Part shown: in pieces, positions 1-7,462 of the stretch
Layout: every line of letters starts with the position of its first letter
Position numbering within the stretch: position 1 is the first letter of the stretch
NCBI RefSeq assembly: GCF_052118845.1
Contig: NZ_JBQKGJ010000026.1
Location: 1 to 55,581 of the forward strand
Origin: Bilifractor sp002394235
Lineage (GTDB): Bacteria; Bacillota; Clostridia; Lachnospirales; Lachnospiraceae
Length of the DNA stretch: 55,581 nt
Reading direction: 5' to 3'
Program-made: the position numbers and the translations under genes
Notes under the pieces: model-generated
The model's database searches: none
What the model saw: the letters and a program-made list of their open reading frames with translations, nothing else
What the model was told of the DNA's origin: nothing

Positions 1-1
1 A

Positions 2-121
2 GGCCATTGGTTCACGACGCATACAGTCGCAGTCAATATGGCTATGACAAAAGAAAGACTGATAAACAGTGGCTTCTATGATTTAGCCACGGCCTATCAG
101 TCTGTGCACGTCAACTATTGA
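2..121 (+). CDS. C-terminal tail of a group II intron-encoded reverse transcriptase/maturase (partial)
   Basis: The window opens inside this frame, which runs 39 codons to a TGA at 119-121 and ends in SVHVNY. Tails of the type 'W..T....V..AMTK.RL...GFYDL...YQS.H.NY' are what I recall from Firmicute LtrA-like intron proteins. The identification rests mainly on what follows: the stop is directly followed by a foldable group II domain V and domain VI. The reverse transcriptase, X and any endonuclease domains lie outside the window, so whether the protein is intact cannot be judged. Confidence 0.72.
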   Translation, partial: GHWFTTHTVAVNMAMTKERLINSGFYDLATAYQSVHVNY

Positions 122-192
122 AAGCGCCGTATACCGAACGGTACGTACGGTGTTGTGAGAGGACGGCGGTTAGTCACCGCCTCCTACTCGAT
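122..192 (+). mobile_element. Group II intron 3' end: domains V and VI
   Basis: Domain V folds at 123-154. A 9-bp stem (AGCGCCGTA with TACGGTGTT, including wobbles) carries the AGC triad at 123-125, a 2-nt CG bulge at 144-145, a 4-bp upper stem and a GAAC tetraloop at 136-139. Domain VI follows. G165-T170 pairs with A176-C181, A160-A163 with T182-T185, and GAG 157-159 with CTC 187-189. This leaves A186 bulged as the branch-point candidate. The intron should end with AT at 191-192, which puts the branch A at the usual 7-nt distance from the 3' splice site. Confidence 0.85.
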
Positions 193-276
193 TCGGGTAA
201 TGCGTATCGGGTAATGCGCATCGGATAATGCGCACCGGGTAATGCGTATCGGGTTATTTGCATCGTGTGATTTGTG
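193..276. repeat. 14-bp tandem repeat, about six degenerate copies
   Basis: The unit is TCGGGTAATGCGTA, with copies decaying toward the right end (for example TCGGGTTATTTGCA). The first base of the array is the first base after the predicted intron 3' splice site, so the intron sits exactly on a unit boundary. No coding potential is apparent. Confidence 0.85.
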
Positions 277-341
277 TCCGTCGCTTTGCGTTCTGAGTTT
301 TGTGCCGTGCGTTTTGCTGTTACCGGTGCTGTGAAGGTCAG

Positions 342-370
342 TTGCAAATCAATCTGCCCGCATATATAAT
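342..370 (+). promoter_or_regulatory. Sigma-A promoter of the lar operon
   Basis: TTGCAA at 342-347, a 17-bp spacer and a perfect TATAAT at 365-370. It lies 76 bp before the chosen larE start. No nickel or lactate operator could be recognised around it. Confidence 0.72.
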
Positions 371-446
371 GTTCCTATATGGACATCATAGATGCGGGCT
401 GTTTTTGTAAGAAATGCCTGCGGTTGTCGACACAGAGGAGGAGCGG

Positions 447-1325
447 ATGATGACGGCGTTCAATGTACCGGTGGAGGGAATTGATCAGGAACTGGAAGGG
501 AAGCTTCAGATCCTGCGAAGGGAGATCGAGGGCTTCGGAAGCCTTGCGGTCGCCTTTTCGGGCGGTGTGGATTCGACTTTTCTGGTGAAGACTGCGCATG
601 ATGTACTGGGGGACAGAATGATTGCTGTAACCGCAAGGTCAGAATCCTTTCCGGAGAGGGAACTCAGGGAGGCGGAGGAATTCTGCGAGAAGGAAGGAAT
701 TCGTCATGAGGTGGTGCTTTCGGAGGAGCTGGAGATCGAGGGATTCCGGCATAATCCGAAGAACCGCTGTTACCTGTGCAAGCATGAGCTTTTTGAGAAG
801 ATCTTGGGCATCGCGAGGGAAAACGGGATTGCTTTCGTCGCGGAGGGATCGAATATGGATGATAACGGCGATTATCGTCCCGGACTTACGGCGGTAGCCG
901 AGCTTGGCGTTAAGAGCCCGCTGAGGGATGCGGGTCTTGATAAAGCGGAGATTCGCAGGCTGTCGAAGGCTATGAATCTCCCGACGTGGAACAAGCAGTC
1001 CTTCGCCTGTCTGTCTTCGAGATTTGTATACGGAGAGGAGATTACGAGGGACAGGCTTCACATGGTGGATCAGGCCGAGCAGCTTCTGCTGGATCTCGGA
1101 TTTCATCAGGTACGGGTGAGAATCCACGGCGGGACAATCGCCAGGATCGAGGTTCTGCCGGAGGAGTTTCCAAGGCTGATGCGGGACGAAATCCGCAGGA
1201 CAATTGTGATGAGCTTCAAGAATTATGGATTTGCATATGTGACGATGGATCTTCAGGGATACCGTTCCGGCAGCATGAACGAGACGCTCACCAGGGAGCA
1301 GAAGGAACATGGAACCGAGGCATGA
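447..1325 (+). CDS. larE: LarE, ATP-dependent sulfur transferase for the nickel-pincer nucleotide cofactor
   Basis: LarE adenylates a carboxylate of pyridinium-3,5-biscarboxylate mononucleotide and converts it to a thiocarboxylate. The nickel-pincer cofactor of lactate racemase (LarA) and related racemases/epimerases is built from this product. The 292-residue protein has the PP-loop SGGVDS at residues 38-43. It carries three cysteines expected of the iron-sulfur type: CYLC (C108, C111) and C188 in SFACLSSR. The single-cysteine LarE of Lactobacillus sacrifices its own sulfur; three-cysteine members are reported to bind a [4Fe-4S] cluster instead. I chose ATG 447 over ATG 414 because AGAGGAGGAG ends just before it. 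It is first in larE-larB-larC; larA is not in the window. Confidence 0.93.
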   Translation: MMTAFNVPVEGIDQELEGKLQILRREIEGFGSLAVAFSGGVDSTFLVKTAHDVLGDRMIAVTARSESFPERELREAEEFCEKEGIRHEVVLSEELEIEGFRHNPKNRCYLCKHELFEKILGIARENGIAFVAEGSNMDDNGDYRPGLTAVAELGVKSPLRDAGLDKAEIRRLSKAMNLPTWNKQSFACLSSRFVYGEEITRDRLHMVDQAEQLLLDLGFHQVRVRIHGGTIARIEVLPEEFPRLMRDEIRRTIVMSFKNYGFAYVTMDLQGYRSGSMNETLTREQKEHGTEA

Positions 1326-1333
1326 CTCGTAGA

Positions 1334-1431
1334 TTTCCAGACTGTACAGGCGGAAGGGCGTGAGAATTACAGCGCACTGGAAAGATGTGCTGCAGCGGTT
1401 TCCAGATGTACGGGCAGAAGGGTGTGAGAAT
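1334..1431. repeat. Imperfect direct repeat between larE and larB
   Basis: About 33 bp at 1334-1367 (TTTCCAGACTGTACAGGCGG and onward) recurs at 1399-1431 with small differences, offset 65 bp. The second copy contains AGAAGGGTGTGAG, the ribosome binding site used by larB. Confidence 0.8.
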
Positions 1432-2209
1432 GTCGGATATAAGGAAAATACTGGAAAAAGTGAAGAACGGCGAGATCGGTGTCGCACAGGCGGAGAAGCT
1501 GCTCGACAGAGGCGGCATCGAGGAGATGGGGTACGCGAAGCTGGACATGAACAGGGATGCACGGACCGGTTTCCCGGAGGTTATCTACTGTGAGAGAAAG
1601 ACGGATGATTTCCTGGTCAGTATCTACAGAAAGATGCTCGGACAATATGGAGAGGTGTTGGGCACCCGCGCGAGTGATCACCAGTACCGGATGATCAAAG
1701 ACGTGATTCCGGAAGTGGTCTATGATCCGGTTTCTCATATCCTCAAGGTGGAAAAAAAAGATAAGGTGAGAAGCGGCAGAATTGCCGTCTGCACCGCGGG
1801 GACAGCGGATATTTCCGTTGCGGAAGAAGCGGCGCAGACGGCTGAATTTTTTGGATCTGCGGTGGACCGGATCTATGATGTGGGCGTCAGCGGGATACAT
1901 CGGCTGTTCGCACATATGGAGGAAATCCAGGCAGCAAACTGTGTCGTTGCGGTTGCGGGAATGGAGGGGGCACTGGCGAGTGTTCTCGGAGGACTTGTCC
2001 GGAATCCGGTGATCGCAGTTCCGACATCGGTTGGTTATGGAGCCAGTCTGAACGGACTCTCGGCCCTTCTGACGATGATCAATTCCTGCGCGAACGGGAT
2101 AGCGGTAGTGAATATCGACAACGGGTACGGCGCCGGATATATGGCTACGCAGATCAACCGTCTTGCTGTCCGGGGCAGTGTAACGGAAACGGACGCAGAT
2201 GGCCGGTAA
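1430..2209 (+). CDS. larB: LarB, pyridinium-3,5-biscarboxylic acid mononucleotide synthase
   Basis: LarB carboxylates nicotinic acid adenine dinucleotide at C5 and hydrolyses the phosphoanhydride, giving the substrate for LarE. The 259-residue protein has the PurE-like C-terminal half typical of LarB, with AGTADISVAEEAA at about residues 123-135, AGMEGALASVLGG at about 176-188 and a conserved glycine-rich GYGAG near the end. The N-terminal 115 residues form the LarB-specific region. The frame is open from 1385, but ATG 1430 gives the conventional start (MSDIRKILEKV) and is preceded by AGAAGGGTGTGAG. It lies 104 bp downstream of larE with no terminator between. Confidence 0.93.
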   Translation: MSDIRKILEKVKNGEIGVAQAEKLLDRGGIEEMGYAKLDMNRDARTGFPEVIYCERKTDDFLVSIYRKMLGQYGEVLGTRASDHQYRMIKDVIPEVVYDPVSHILKVEKKDKVRSGRIAVCTAGTADISVAEEAAQTAEFFGSAVDRIYDVGVSGIHRLFAHMEEIQAANCVVAVAGMEGALASVLGGLVRNPVIAVPTSVGYGASLNGLSALLTMINSCANGIAVVNIDNGYGAGYMATQINRLAVRGSVTETDADGR

Positions 2210-2373
2210 GAAGTCTGGATAGTCTGTGGTATGTGATTTTTCTATGAGGCAGCGGAAGCAGCCGGGCGGGGATGTCGTCGTCAGAAATCGTCAAAAAGGA
2301 AGGTCTTTGGATAAGGAGATCTTTGTTCTGACGGCTGCGAGGGAGCGAAGTGGAACCGGAAAGGAATGACAGA

Positions 2374-3753
2374 ATGGGGATGAGGAATCAGGGGAAAAAA
2401 TATCTGTATCTGGACTGCGCGTCCGGAATCAGCGGGGATATGGCAGTTGCGGCGCTTCTGGATCTGGGCGCGGACCGCAGAGCTCTGGACCGGGCGCTTG
2501 GAAGCATTCATGCGGAAGGCTTCCGTGTCGAAATCGGAAGAGTGAGGAAATCAGCCATAGACTGCTGTGATTTTCGTGTGATTCTGGACGAGGAGCATGA
2601 GAATCACGACCATGACGCGGCTTATCTTTACGGCAGCCGGGAAATGGCGGGGGAGGTGCCGGCACATAAAGCGCATCACGCGCACCGGACGCTGGAGGAG
2701 ATCGAGAATATCCTGGCGGATGTCGATATGTCGGATCACGCACTGGAGCTCGCAGGCAGAATTTTTGAGATTCTGGCGGAGGCGGAAGCCAAAGCACACG
2801 GGGTTCCGACGGGGCAGGTCCATTTTCATGAGGTCGGAGCCATTGATTCCATCGTGGACATTGTGGCGGTCTCGGTATGTATGGACAGCCTTGAGACAGA
2901 TGGGGTGATCATCCCGAGGCTCTGTGAGGGAAGAGGAATGGTACGCACACAGCACGGACTTCTGCCAGTTCCGGTTCCCGCGGTCATGAATATCGCTCAG
3001 GCTGGCGGATTGAATCTTGAGATCTGCGACAGGCAGGGGGAATATGTGACGCCTACGGGAGCAGCGTTTGCTGCCGCGGTCATCACCTCTGACCATCTTC
3101 CCGGAAGATTCCGGATCCTTGCCACAGGACTGGGAGCGGGGAAGCGGGAACAGGAGGTCCCGGGAATCCTGAGAGCTATGCTGATTGAACCCGTGGAGGT
3201 TCCGGAATCGGAAAGCCCTTGCGCCGGAGCTGCAGAGCCGTGTTCCGCCGGGAGCGGGATTATAATCGGAGCAGAAGCGGCGGGGGCAGAGAACAGGAAC
3301 TTTTCCGACGGCCTTACGGCCGGTGACGGCATATGGAAGCTGGAAACCAATATTGATGACTGCAGCGGCGAGGCCCTCGGCTATACGCTGGAACGGCTTC
3401 TGGAGAAAGGGGCAAGAGATGCCCATTATACGCCGGTCTATATGAAGAAGAACCGGCCGGGATGGCTTCTCACGGTGCTCTGCGACGAGCAGGAAATTCC
3501 GGCTCTGGAGCGGATCATCTTTGAGGAGACGACGACGATCGGAATCCGCAGAGTCCGGATGGAGAGAGATACGCTTCCCAGAAAGGCGGAAAAGGTGATG
3601 ACTCCTTATGGAGAGATTGAGGTCAAAACCGTGAGCATCGGCAGCAGGAAGAAGGTGTATCCGGAATATGAAAGCGTTGTCAGGGCAGCCAGGGAAACGG
3701 GGGCGGCCTTTGAGACGGTTTATCTGAGTGCCCGGGATTCCTATGAGGAGTGA
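2374..3753 (+). CDS. larC: LarC, nickel-insertion (pincer cyclometallase) enzyme, single-frame form
   Basis: LarC inserts nickel into the bis-thiocarboxylate pyridinium nucleotide in a CTP-dependent step, finishing the cofactor. About 459 residues: an N-terminal domain beginning YLYLDCASGISGDM, a histidine-rich stretch (HENHDHD and HKAHHAHR) that could hold metal, then GQVHFHEVGAIDSIVD. The C-terminal domain follows a low-complexity linker at roughly residues 280-325 and starts KLETNIDDCSGE. In Lactobacillus plantarum larC is split and joined by programmed frameshift; here one uninterrupted frame encodes both halves. Start: GTG 2350 is possible, but ATG 2374 has AAAGGA 9 bases upstream. Confidence 0.92.
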   Translation: MGMRNQGKKYLYLDCASGISGDMAVAALLDLGADRRALDRALGSIHAEGFRVEIGRVRKSAIDCCDFRVILDEEHENHDHDAAYLYGSREMAGEVPAHKAHHAHRTLEEIENILADVDMSDHALELAGRIFEILAEAEAKAHGVPTGQVHFHEVGAIDSIVDIVAVSVCMDSLETDGVIIPRLCEGRGMVRTQHGLLPVPVPAVMNIAQAGGLNLEICDRQGEYVTPTGAAFAAAVITSDHLPGRFRILATGLGAGKREQEVPGILRAMLIEPVEVPESESPCAGAAEPCSAGSGIIIGAEAAGAENRNFSDGLTAGDGIWKLETNIDDCSGEALGYTLERLLEKGARDAHYTPVYMKKNRPGWLLTVLCDEQEIPALERIIFEETTTIGIRRVRMERDTLPRKAEKVMTPYGEIEVKTVSIGSRKKVYPEYESVVRAARETGAAFETVYLSARDSYEE

Positions 3754-3889
3754 AGGTAGGAGGAGTGTAATTGCGGTTTTAGAGGAAGGCAATCGGGGCT
3801 TAGGGAAAGGTAATTGGGGTTCAAGGGGAAGAATTTCATACGACAGTTGAACTGGAGATCAGGGAAACTGAGACAAGGGAGGTTTTTAC

Positions 3890-4819
3890 ATGAAAAGGGA
3901 TTTCAGATATCCTTCAAAGGATGGGAGAACATCGATTCACGCGATCGAGTGGATTCCGGATGGTGAGGTCAGTGCAGTCGTTCAGGTGGTTCACGGCATG
4001 GTGGAATTTGTCGATCGATACGACAGAATTGCGAATCTTCTGAACACAAAGGGAATTTATGTCGTGGGGAACGACCATCTGGGACACGGCGCGTCCGTTG
4101 TCAGCGAAGAGGATTACGGCTATTTTGCGGAAAAAGATGGAAACCGCTGTGTGATTGGAGACATTCAGAGTCTGCGTGAGATGACTGAGAAAAAATATCC
4201 GGGCGTACCTTATTTTATCCTGGGACACAGCATGGGCTCCTTCCTGACCGCGCAGTATATTGAGGAGTACGGGGAAGGGCTTTCCGGGGCGGTGATCTCG
4301 GGAACCGGATATCAGAGCGCGGGTACGCTCAGGACAGGAAAGACGATCTGTAAAACGATCGCTGCTATTAAGGGCTGGAGGTATCGGAGTCCGTTTGTCA
4401 ATAACATGGCACTGGGCTCCTACAACAAAAAATTTGAGCCTGCGCGGACAGCCAATGACTGGCTTACCCGCGATACGGCAATCGTCGATGCATACTGCGC
4501 GAACCCTTGGAACAATTTTATGTTTACCTTGAACGCATATTACAATCTCTTTACCGGGATTGAGACTGCTGAGAAGGAAGAGAATATCAGCAGAATACCA
4601 AAGGAGCTTCCGGTTTTGATTGTGAGCGGCGGAGATGACCCGGTAGGAAATTTCGGAAAGGGGCCCGCGAAGGTAGCGGAGAATTTCCGGAAATGCGGAG
4701 CGCGCGACGTGAAATGCAGGATATATCCCGGTGACCGGCATGAAATTCTGAATGAACTGGATCACGAGGTGGTTGACGGGGAGCTGATCGACTGGATCAC
4801 GGATAAGAGCAGAAAGTAA
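3890..4819 (+). CDS. Alpha/beta hydrolase of the monoacylglycerol lipase / S33 type
   Basis: A 309-residue cytoplasmic serine hydrolase without signal peptide. The oxyanion region HGMVEF is at about residue 35, the GNDHLGHGAS loop precedes the lid, and the nucleophile elbow is GHSMGS at about 116-121. The acid is in SGGDDPVGN and the catalytic histidine in GDRHEILNE near the C-terminus. Family members hydrolyse mono- or lysophospholipid esters; the actual substrate cannot be read here. It has a good ribosome site (GGGAGG before ATG 3890) and stands 136 bp after larC. The interval 3754-3889 holds a roughly 22-bp degenerate repeat (AGGCAATCGGGGCTTAGGG-like) and nothing else. Confidence 0.85.
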   Translation: MKRDFRYPSKDGRTSIHAIEWIPDGEVSAVVQVVHGMVEFVDRYDRIANLLNTKGIYVVGNDHLGHGASVVSEEDYGYFAEKDGNRCVIGDIQSLREMTEKKYPGVPYFILGHSMGSFLTAQYIEEYGEGLSGAVISGTGYQSAGTLRTGKTICKTIAAIKGWRYRSPFVNNMALGSYNKKFEPARTANDWLTRDTAIVDAYCANPWNNFMFTLNAYYNLFTGIETAEKEENISRIPKELPVLIVSGGDDPVGNFGKGPAKVAENFRKCGARDVKCRIYPGDRHEILNELDHEVVDGELIDWITDKSRK

Positions 4820-4832
4820 AGCACCATGGCCC

Positions 4833-4930
4833 GTAAGCGGAGGGGCAACAAGCTGTATGCGCTGCGCCGGTTCTGATTTTTGTCCCAAAAATCAGGAAAA
4901 AACTGCAAGCGGGGTGCCACAAGCTGTATG
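4833..4930. repeat. Direct repeat and perfect hairpin upstream of pgeF
   Basis: About 26 bp at 4833-4859 ending CAAGCTGTATG recurs at 4905-4930 with a few changes. Between the copies lies a 10-bp perfect hairpin (CTGATTTTTG 4873-4882, loop TCC, CAAAAATCAG 4886-4895). No T-run follows it on either strand, so it is not a standard terminator. Confidence 0.7.
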
Positions 4931-4947
4931 AGTTATGGGAGGAATAG

Positions 4948-5832
4948 ATGGCATATTCTTCAACTGATAAGATTAAAATAGCACTGAACAGGAAGGAGAA
5001 TACGGACCTGCCTGTTCTGGCGGGTGAGCGGATTCCGCTTCTGAAGTTTCCTTCCCTGGACCGGACGGGGATTGTGGAGCATGGATTTACCACGAGGATA
5101 GGCGGTGTGAGCGGAACGGAGCCCGGAATGGAGCACCTTCGCTCCCTGAATCTGAGTTTTTCCAGAGGCGACCGGGAGGAGAACGTGCGGGAGAATTTCC
5201 GAAGAGTTGCTCAGGAATTCGGAGTTGATTCAGACCGGTTTGTTTTCTCTTCGCAGATGCACACATCAAATGTCCGGACCGTGACGGAGGCGGATGCTGG
5301 AAAGGGTCTGACAAGACCGCAGGATCAGAACGATGTGGATGCCCTGGTGACGGATGAGCGCCGTCTGGTGCTGAGCATTTTCGTTGCAGACTGCGTTCCG
5401 GTGGCGTTCGTGGATCCGGTGCACCGCGCAATCGGCATGGCACATTCCGGTTGGAGGGGAACTGTGGCAAGAATCGGAGCGGCTGTCGTACAGAGAATGC
5501 GGGAAAATTACGGAACCAATCCGGAAGATCTGATCTGTGCGATCGGACCTTCCGTCTGCCGGGACTGTTATGAGGTAAGCGACGATGTGGCACAGCGTAT
5601 GGCGGATGAATTTCACGGACATGAGAGTGAGATTCTGGAGGACAGGCATAACGGGCACTATCAGCTGGATCTCTGGGAGACAAATCGGATCGTCCTTGAG
5701 GATGCCGGTGTGTCGGCGGAGCAGATCTCTGTAACGGGGGTGTGCACCTGCTGCAATCCGAAGGTACTTTTTTCTCACAGGGCCAGCCACGGGATGCGGG
5801 GAAATCTCGGAGCATTTCTGATGCTGAAGTAA
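4948..5832 (+). CDS. pgeF: PgeF/YlmD-type peptidoglycan-editing or purine nucleoside enzyme (YfiH/LACC1 family)
   Basis: A 294-residue member of the former DUF152 multicopper-oxidase-like family, now known as zinc-dependent purine nucleoside phosphorylase/adenosine deaminase and, in Escherichia coli, a peptidoglycan quality-control enzyme. Family motifs are all present: SQMHTSNV, DVDALVT, VADCVPVAFVDP, AHSGWRGT, IGPSVCRDCYEV and CTCCNPKVLFSHR. The metal ligands of the family are the histidine of SQMHT, the cysteine of ADC and the histidine of AHSGW. Start ATG 4948 follows GGGAGGAATAG. No membrane segment is visible. The physiological substrate in Firmicutes is unsettled. Confidence 0.9.
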   Translation: MAYSSTDKIKIALNRKENTDLPVLAGERIPLLKFPSLDRTGIVEHGFTTRIGGVSGTEPGMEHLRSLNLSFSRGDREENVRENFRRVAQEFGVDSDRFVFSSQMHTSNVRTVTEADAGKGLTRPQDQNDVDALVTDERRLVLSIFVADCVPVAFVDPVHRAIGMAHSGWRGTVARIGAAVVQRMRENYGTNPEDLICAIGPSVCRDCYEVSDDVAQRMADEFHGHESEILEDRHNGHYQLDLWETNRIVLEDAGVSAEQISVTGVCTCCNPKVLFSHRASHGMRGNLGAFLMLK

Positions 5833-5930
5833 AGATGAATATTAAATGAACAAAAAATTCTTTTCTGCAAGGTTTTGCCTGTCAATAATCCACAATTTTG
5901 CAAGATACTGATGAAATACTTGCATATCGG

Positions 5931-5939
5931 TGTTATAAT
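5931..5939 (+). promoter_or_regulatory. Extended -10 promoter of the aminotransferase gene
   Basis: TGTTATAAT matches the extended -10 form TGnTATAAT at 5931-5939. No good -35 stands 16-18 bp upstream, as is common for extended -10 promoters. The transcript would start near 5946, about 80 bp before the start codon. Confidence 0.65.
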
Positions 5940-6026
5940 AGCACTCGATGGTCTGAAAAATACGAATGGATCCTCCATTTTGTATCAGACAGGATCAGAT
6001 AAACCGCATCGGAAGGAGTACAGGAT

Positions 6027-7316
6027 ATGAAGCCTTACAAGGAAATGAGCAAGGAAGAGCTTGCGTCGGAGATCGAATTACTCAGAAAACAGTACAAGAA
6101 GTACCAGGGGATGGAATTAAACCTGAATATGGCACGCGGAAAGCCCTGTCAGGAGCAGCTGGATCTCTCGATGGGACTGATGGACGCTCTTACGTCAGAT
6201 GCGGATCTTACCTGCGAGGACGGGACGGACTGCAGAAACTATGGAGTTCTGACCGGAATCCATGAGGCTAAGGTTCTGATCGGAGATATGATGGAGAATA
6301 ATCCGGATGATATCATCATCTATGGAAACTCCTCTCTGAACGTTATGTATGATACAATTTCACGCGCGTATTCCCACGGAATCATGGGGAATACACCGTG
6401 GTGCAAGCTGGACAAGGTAAAATGGCTCTGTCCGGTCCCGGGATATGACCGTCATTTCGGAATCACGGAATATTTCGGCTTTGAAATGATACCGGTGCCG
6501 ATGTCTCCGACCGGCCCGGATATGGACATGATCGAGAATCTTGTCGCAAACGATGATTCCATCAAGGGAATCTGGTGCGTTCCGAAGTACTCGAATCCGC
6601 AGGGATATTCCTATTCCGATGATACGGTGCGCCGCTTCGCCAGACTGAAGCCGGCGGCAAAGGACTTCCGGATTTTCTGGGACAATGCCTATGGAATTCA
6701 TCATCTCTATGACGACAAGCAGGATTACCTGATTGAGATTCTCGCCGAGTGCAAGCGTGCCGGCAATCCGGATCTCGTATACAAGTTCGCGTCTACCTCC
6801 AAGATCACCTTCCCGGGCAGCGGCATCGCGGCAATGGCTACGTCGCCGAACAACATGAAGGACATTCTGGAGACCATGAAGCATCAGACAATCGGCCATG
6901 ATAAGGTCAATCAGCTTCGTCACGTGCGTTTCTTCAAGGATATTCACGGCATGGTGGAGCACATGAGAAAGCAGGCGGATATCATCCGTCCGAAGTTCGA
7001 GGCGGTGGAGCAGATTCTGGACGAGGAGCTTTCCGGACTGGAGATCGGTACATGGACGATGCCGAAGGGCGGTTATTTCATCAGCTTTGACGCTCTGGAC
7101 GGCTGTGCGAAGGAAATCGTAGGAAAGTGCAAAAAGGCGGGAGTTCAGATGACTGGCGCCGGAGCTACATGGCCTTATGGAAAGGATCCGCACGATTCCA
7201 ATATCCGTATCGCTCCGACCTATCCGCCGATCGATGATCTGAAGACGGCGGCGAAGCTTTTCACCCTCTGTGTGAAGCTGGTAAGCGCGAATAAGATTTT
7301 TTCTGAGATGCAATAA
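6027..7316 (+). CDS. Class I aminotransferase, putative aspartate aminotransferase (PF12897-like subgroup)
   Basis: A 429-residue PLP-dependent aminotransferase. Markers are ARGKPCQEQLDLS near residue 32, a substrate/phosphate region with YGNSSLNVMYD, CPVPGYDRHF, the PKYSNPQGYSYSD motif, the PLP-ring aspartate in FWDNAYGIHHL and the Schiff-base lysine in ASTSKITFPGSG. The conserved arginine near the C-terminus is in NIRIAPTYPP. This resembles the subgroup annotated as aspartate aminotransferase Ic, but other amino donors are possible. Its own promoter precedes it and a strong terminator hairpin follows, so it is likely monocistronic. Confidence 0.88.
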   Translation: MKPYKEMSKEELASEIELLRKQYKKYQGMELNLNMARGKPCQEQLDLSMGLMDALTSDADLTCEDGTDCRNYGVLTGIHEAKVLIGDMMENNPDDIIIYGNSSLNVMYDTISRAYSHGIMGNTPWCKLDKVKWLCPVPGYDRHFGITEYFGFEMIPVPMSPTGPDMDMIENLVANDDSIKGIWCVPKYSNPQGYSYSDDTVRRFARLKPAAKDFRIFWDNAYGIHHLYDDKQDYLIEILAECKRAGNPDLVYKFASTSKITFPGSGIAAMATSPNNMKDILETMKHQTIGHDKVNQLRHVRFFKDIHGMVEHMRKQADIIRPKFEAVEQILDEELSGLEIGTWTMPKGGYFISFDALDGCAKEIVGKCKKAGVQMTGAGATWPYGKDPHDSNIRIAPTYPPIDDLKTAAKLFTLCVKLVSANKIFSEMQ

Positions 7317-7333
7317 AACATATCGAGTCAGAC

Positions 7334-7369
7334 GCACCCGGAGACATATTGTCTCCGGGTGCATTGTTT
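7334..7369 (+). terminator. Terminator of the aminotransferase gene
   Basis: A 13-bp perfect stem (GCACCCGGAGACA 7334-7346, loop TAT, complementary arm 7350-7362) followed by ATTGTTT. The T-run is at the same time the left edge of the 95-bp element described next. Confidence 0.85.
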
Positions 7370-7462
7370 ACGCGAACAGTGAGCCGCAGCCGAATGCGAA
7401 GTATTCGTGTGCGGCGAGCGTCGCGATAGCGAGATAAAACTCGCGCAGCGTGTTTTATCTCG
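7368..7462 (+). repeat. Terminator-associated 95-bp element, copy 1
   Basis: It begins TTACGCGAACAGTGAGCC and ends GTTTTATCTCG. It contains three hairpins: GCCGCA..ATTCG..TGCGGC, the small TCGC-GATA-GCGA, and a terminal GAGATAAAAC / GTTTTATCTC stem closing a CGC-GCA-GCG apex. It matches copy 2 at 94 of 95 positions and copy 3 at 93 of 95. No open frame of note. Confidence 0.92.

Noticed and set aside
4873..4895. Terminator between the first hydrolase and pgeF
   Set aside because: The 10-bp hairpin is perfect, but no T-run follows on either strand.
5898..5939. TTGCAA or TTGCAT as -35 for the aminotransferase promoter
   Set aside because: Spacers of 30 and 8 bp are impossible; the extended -10 alone is kept.
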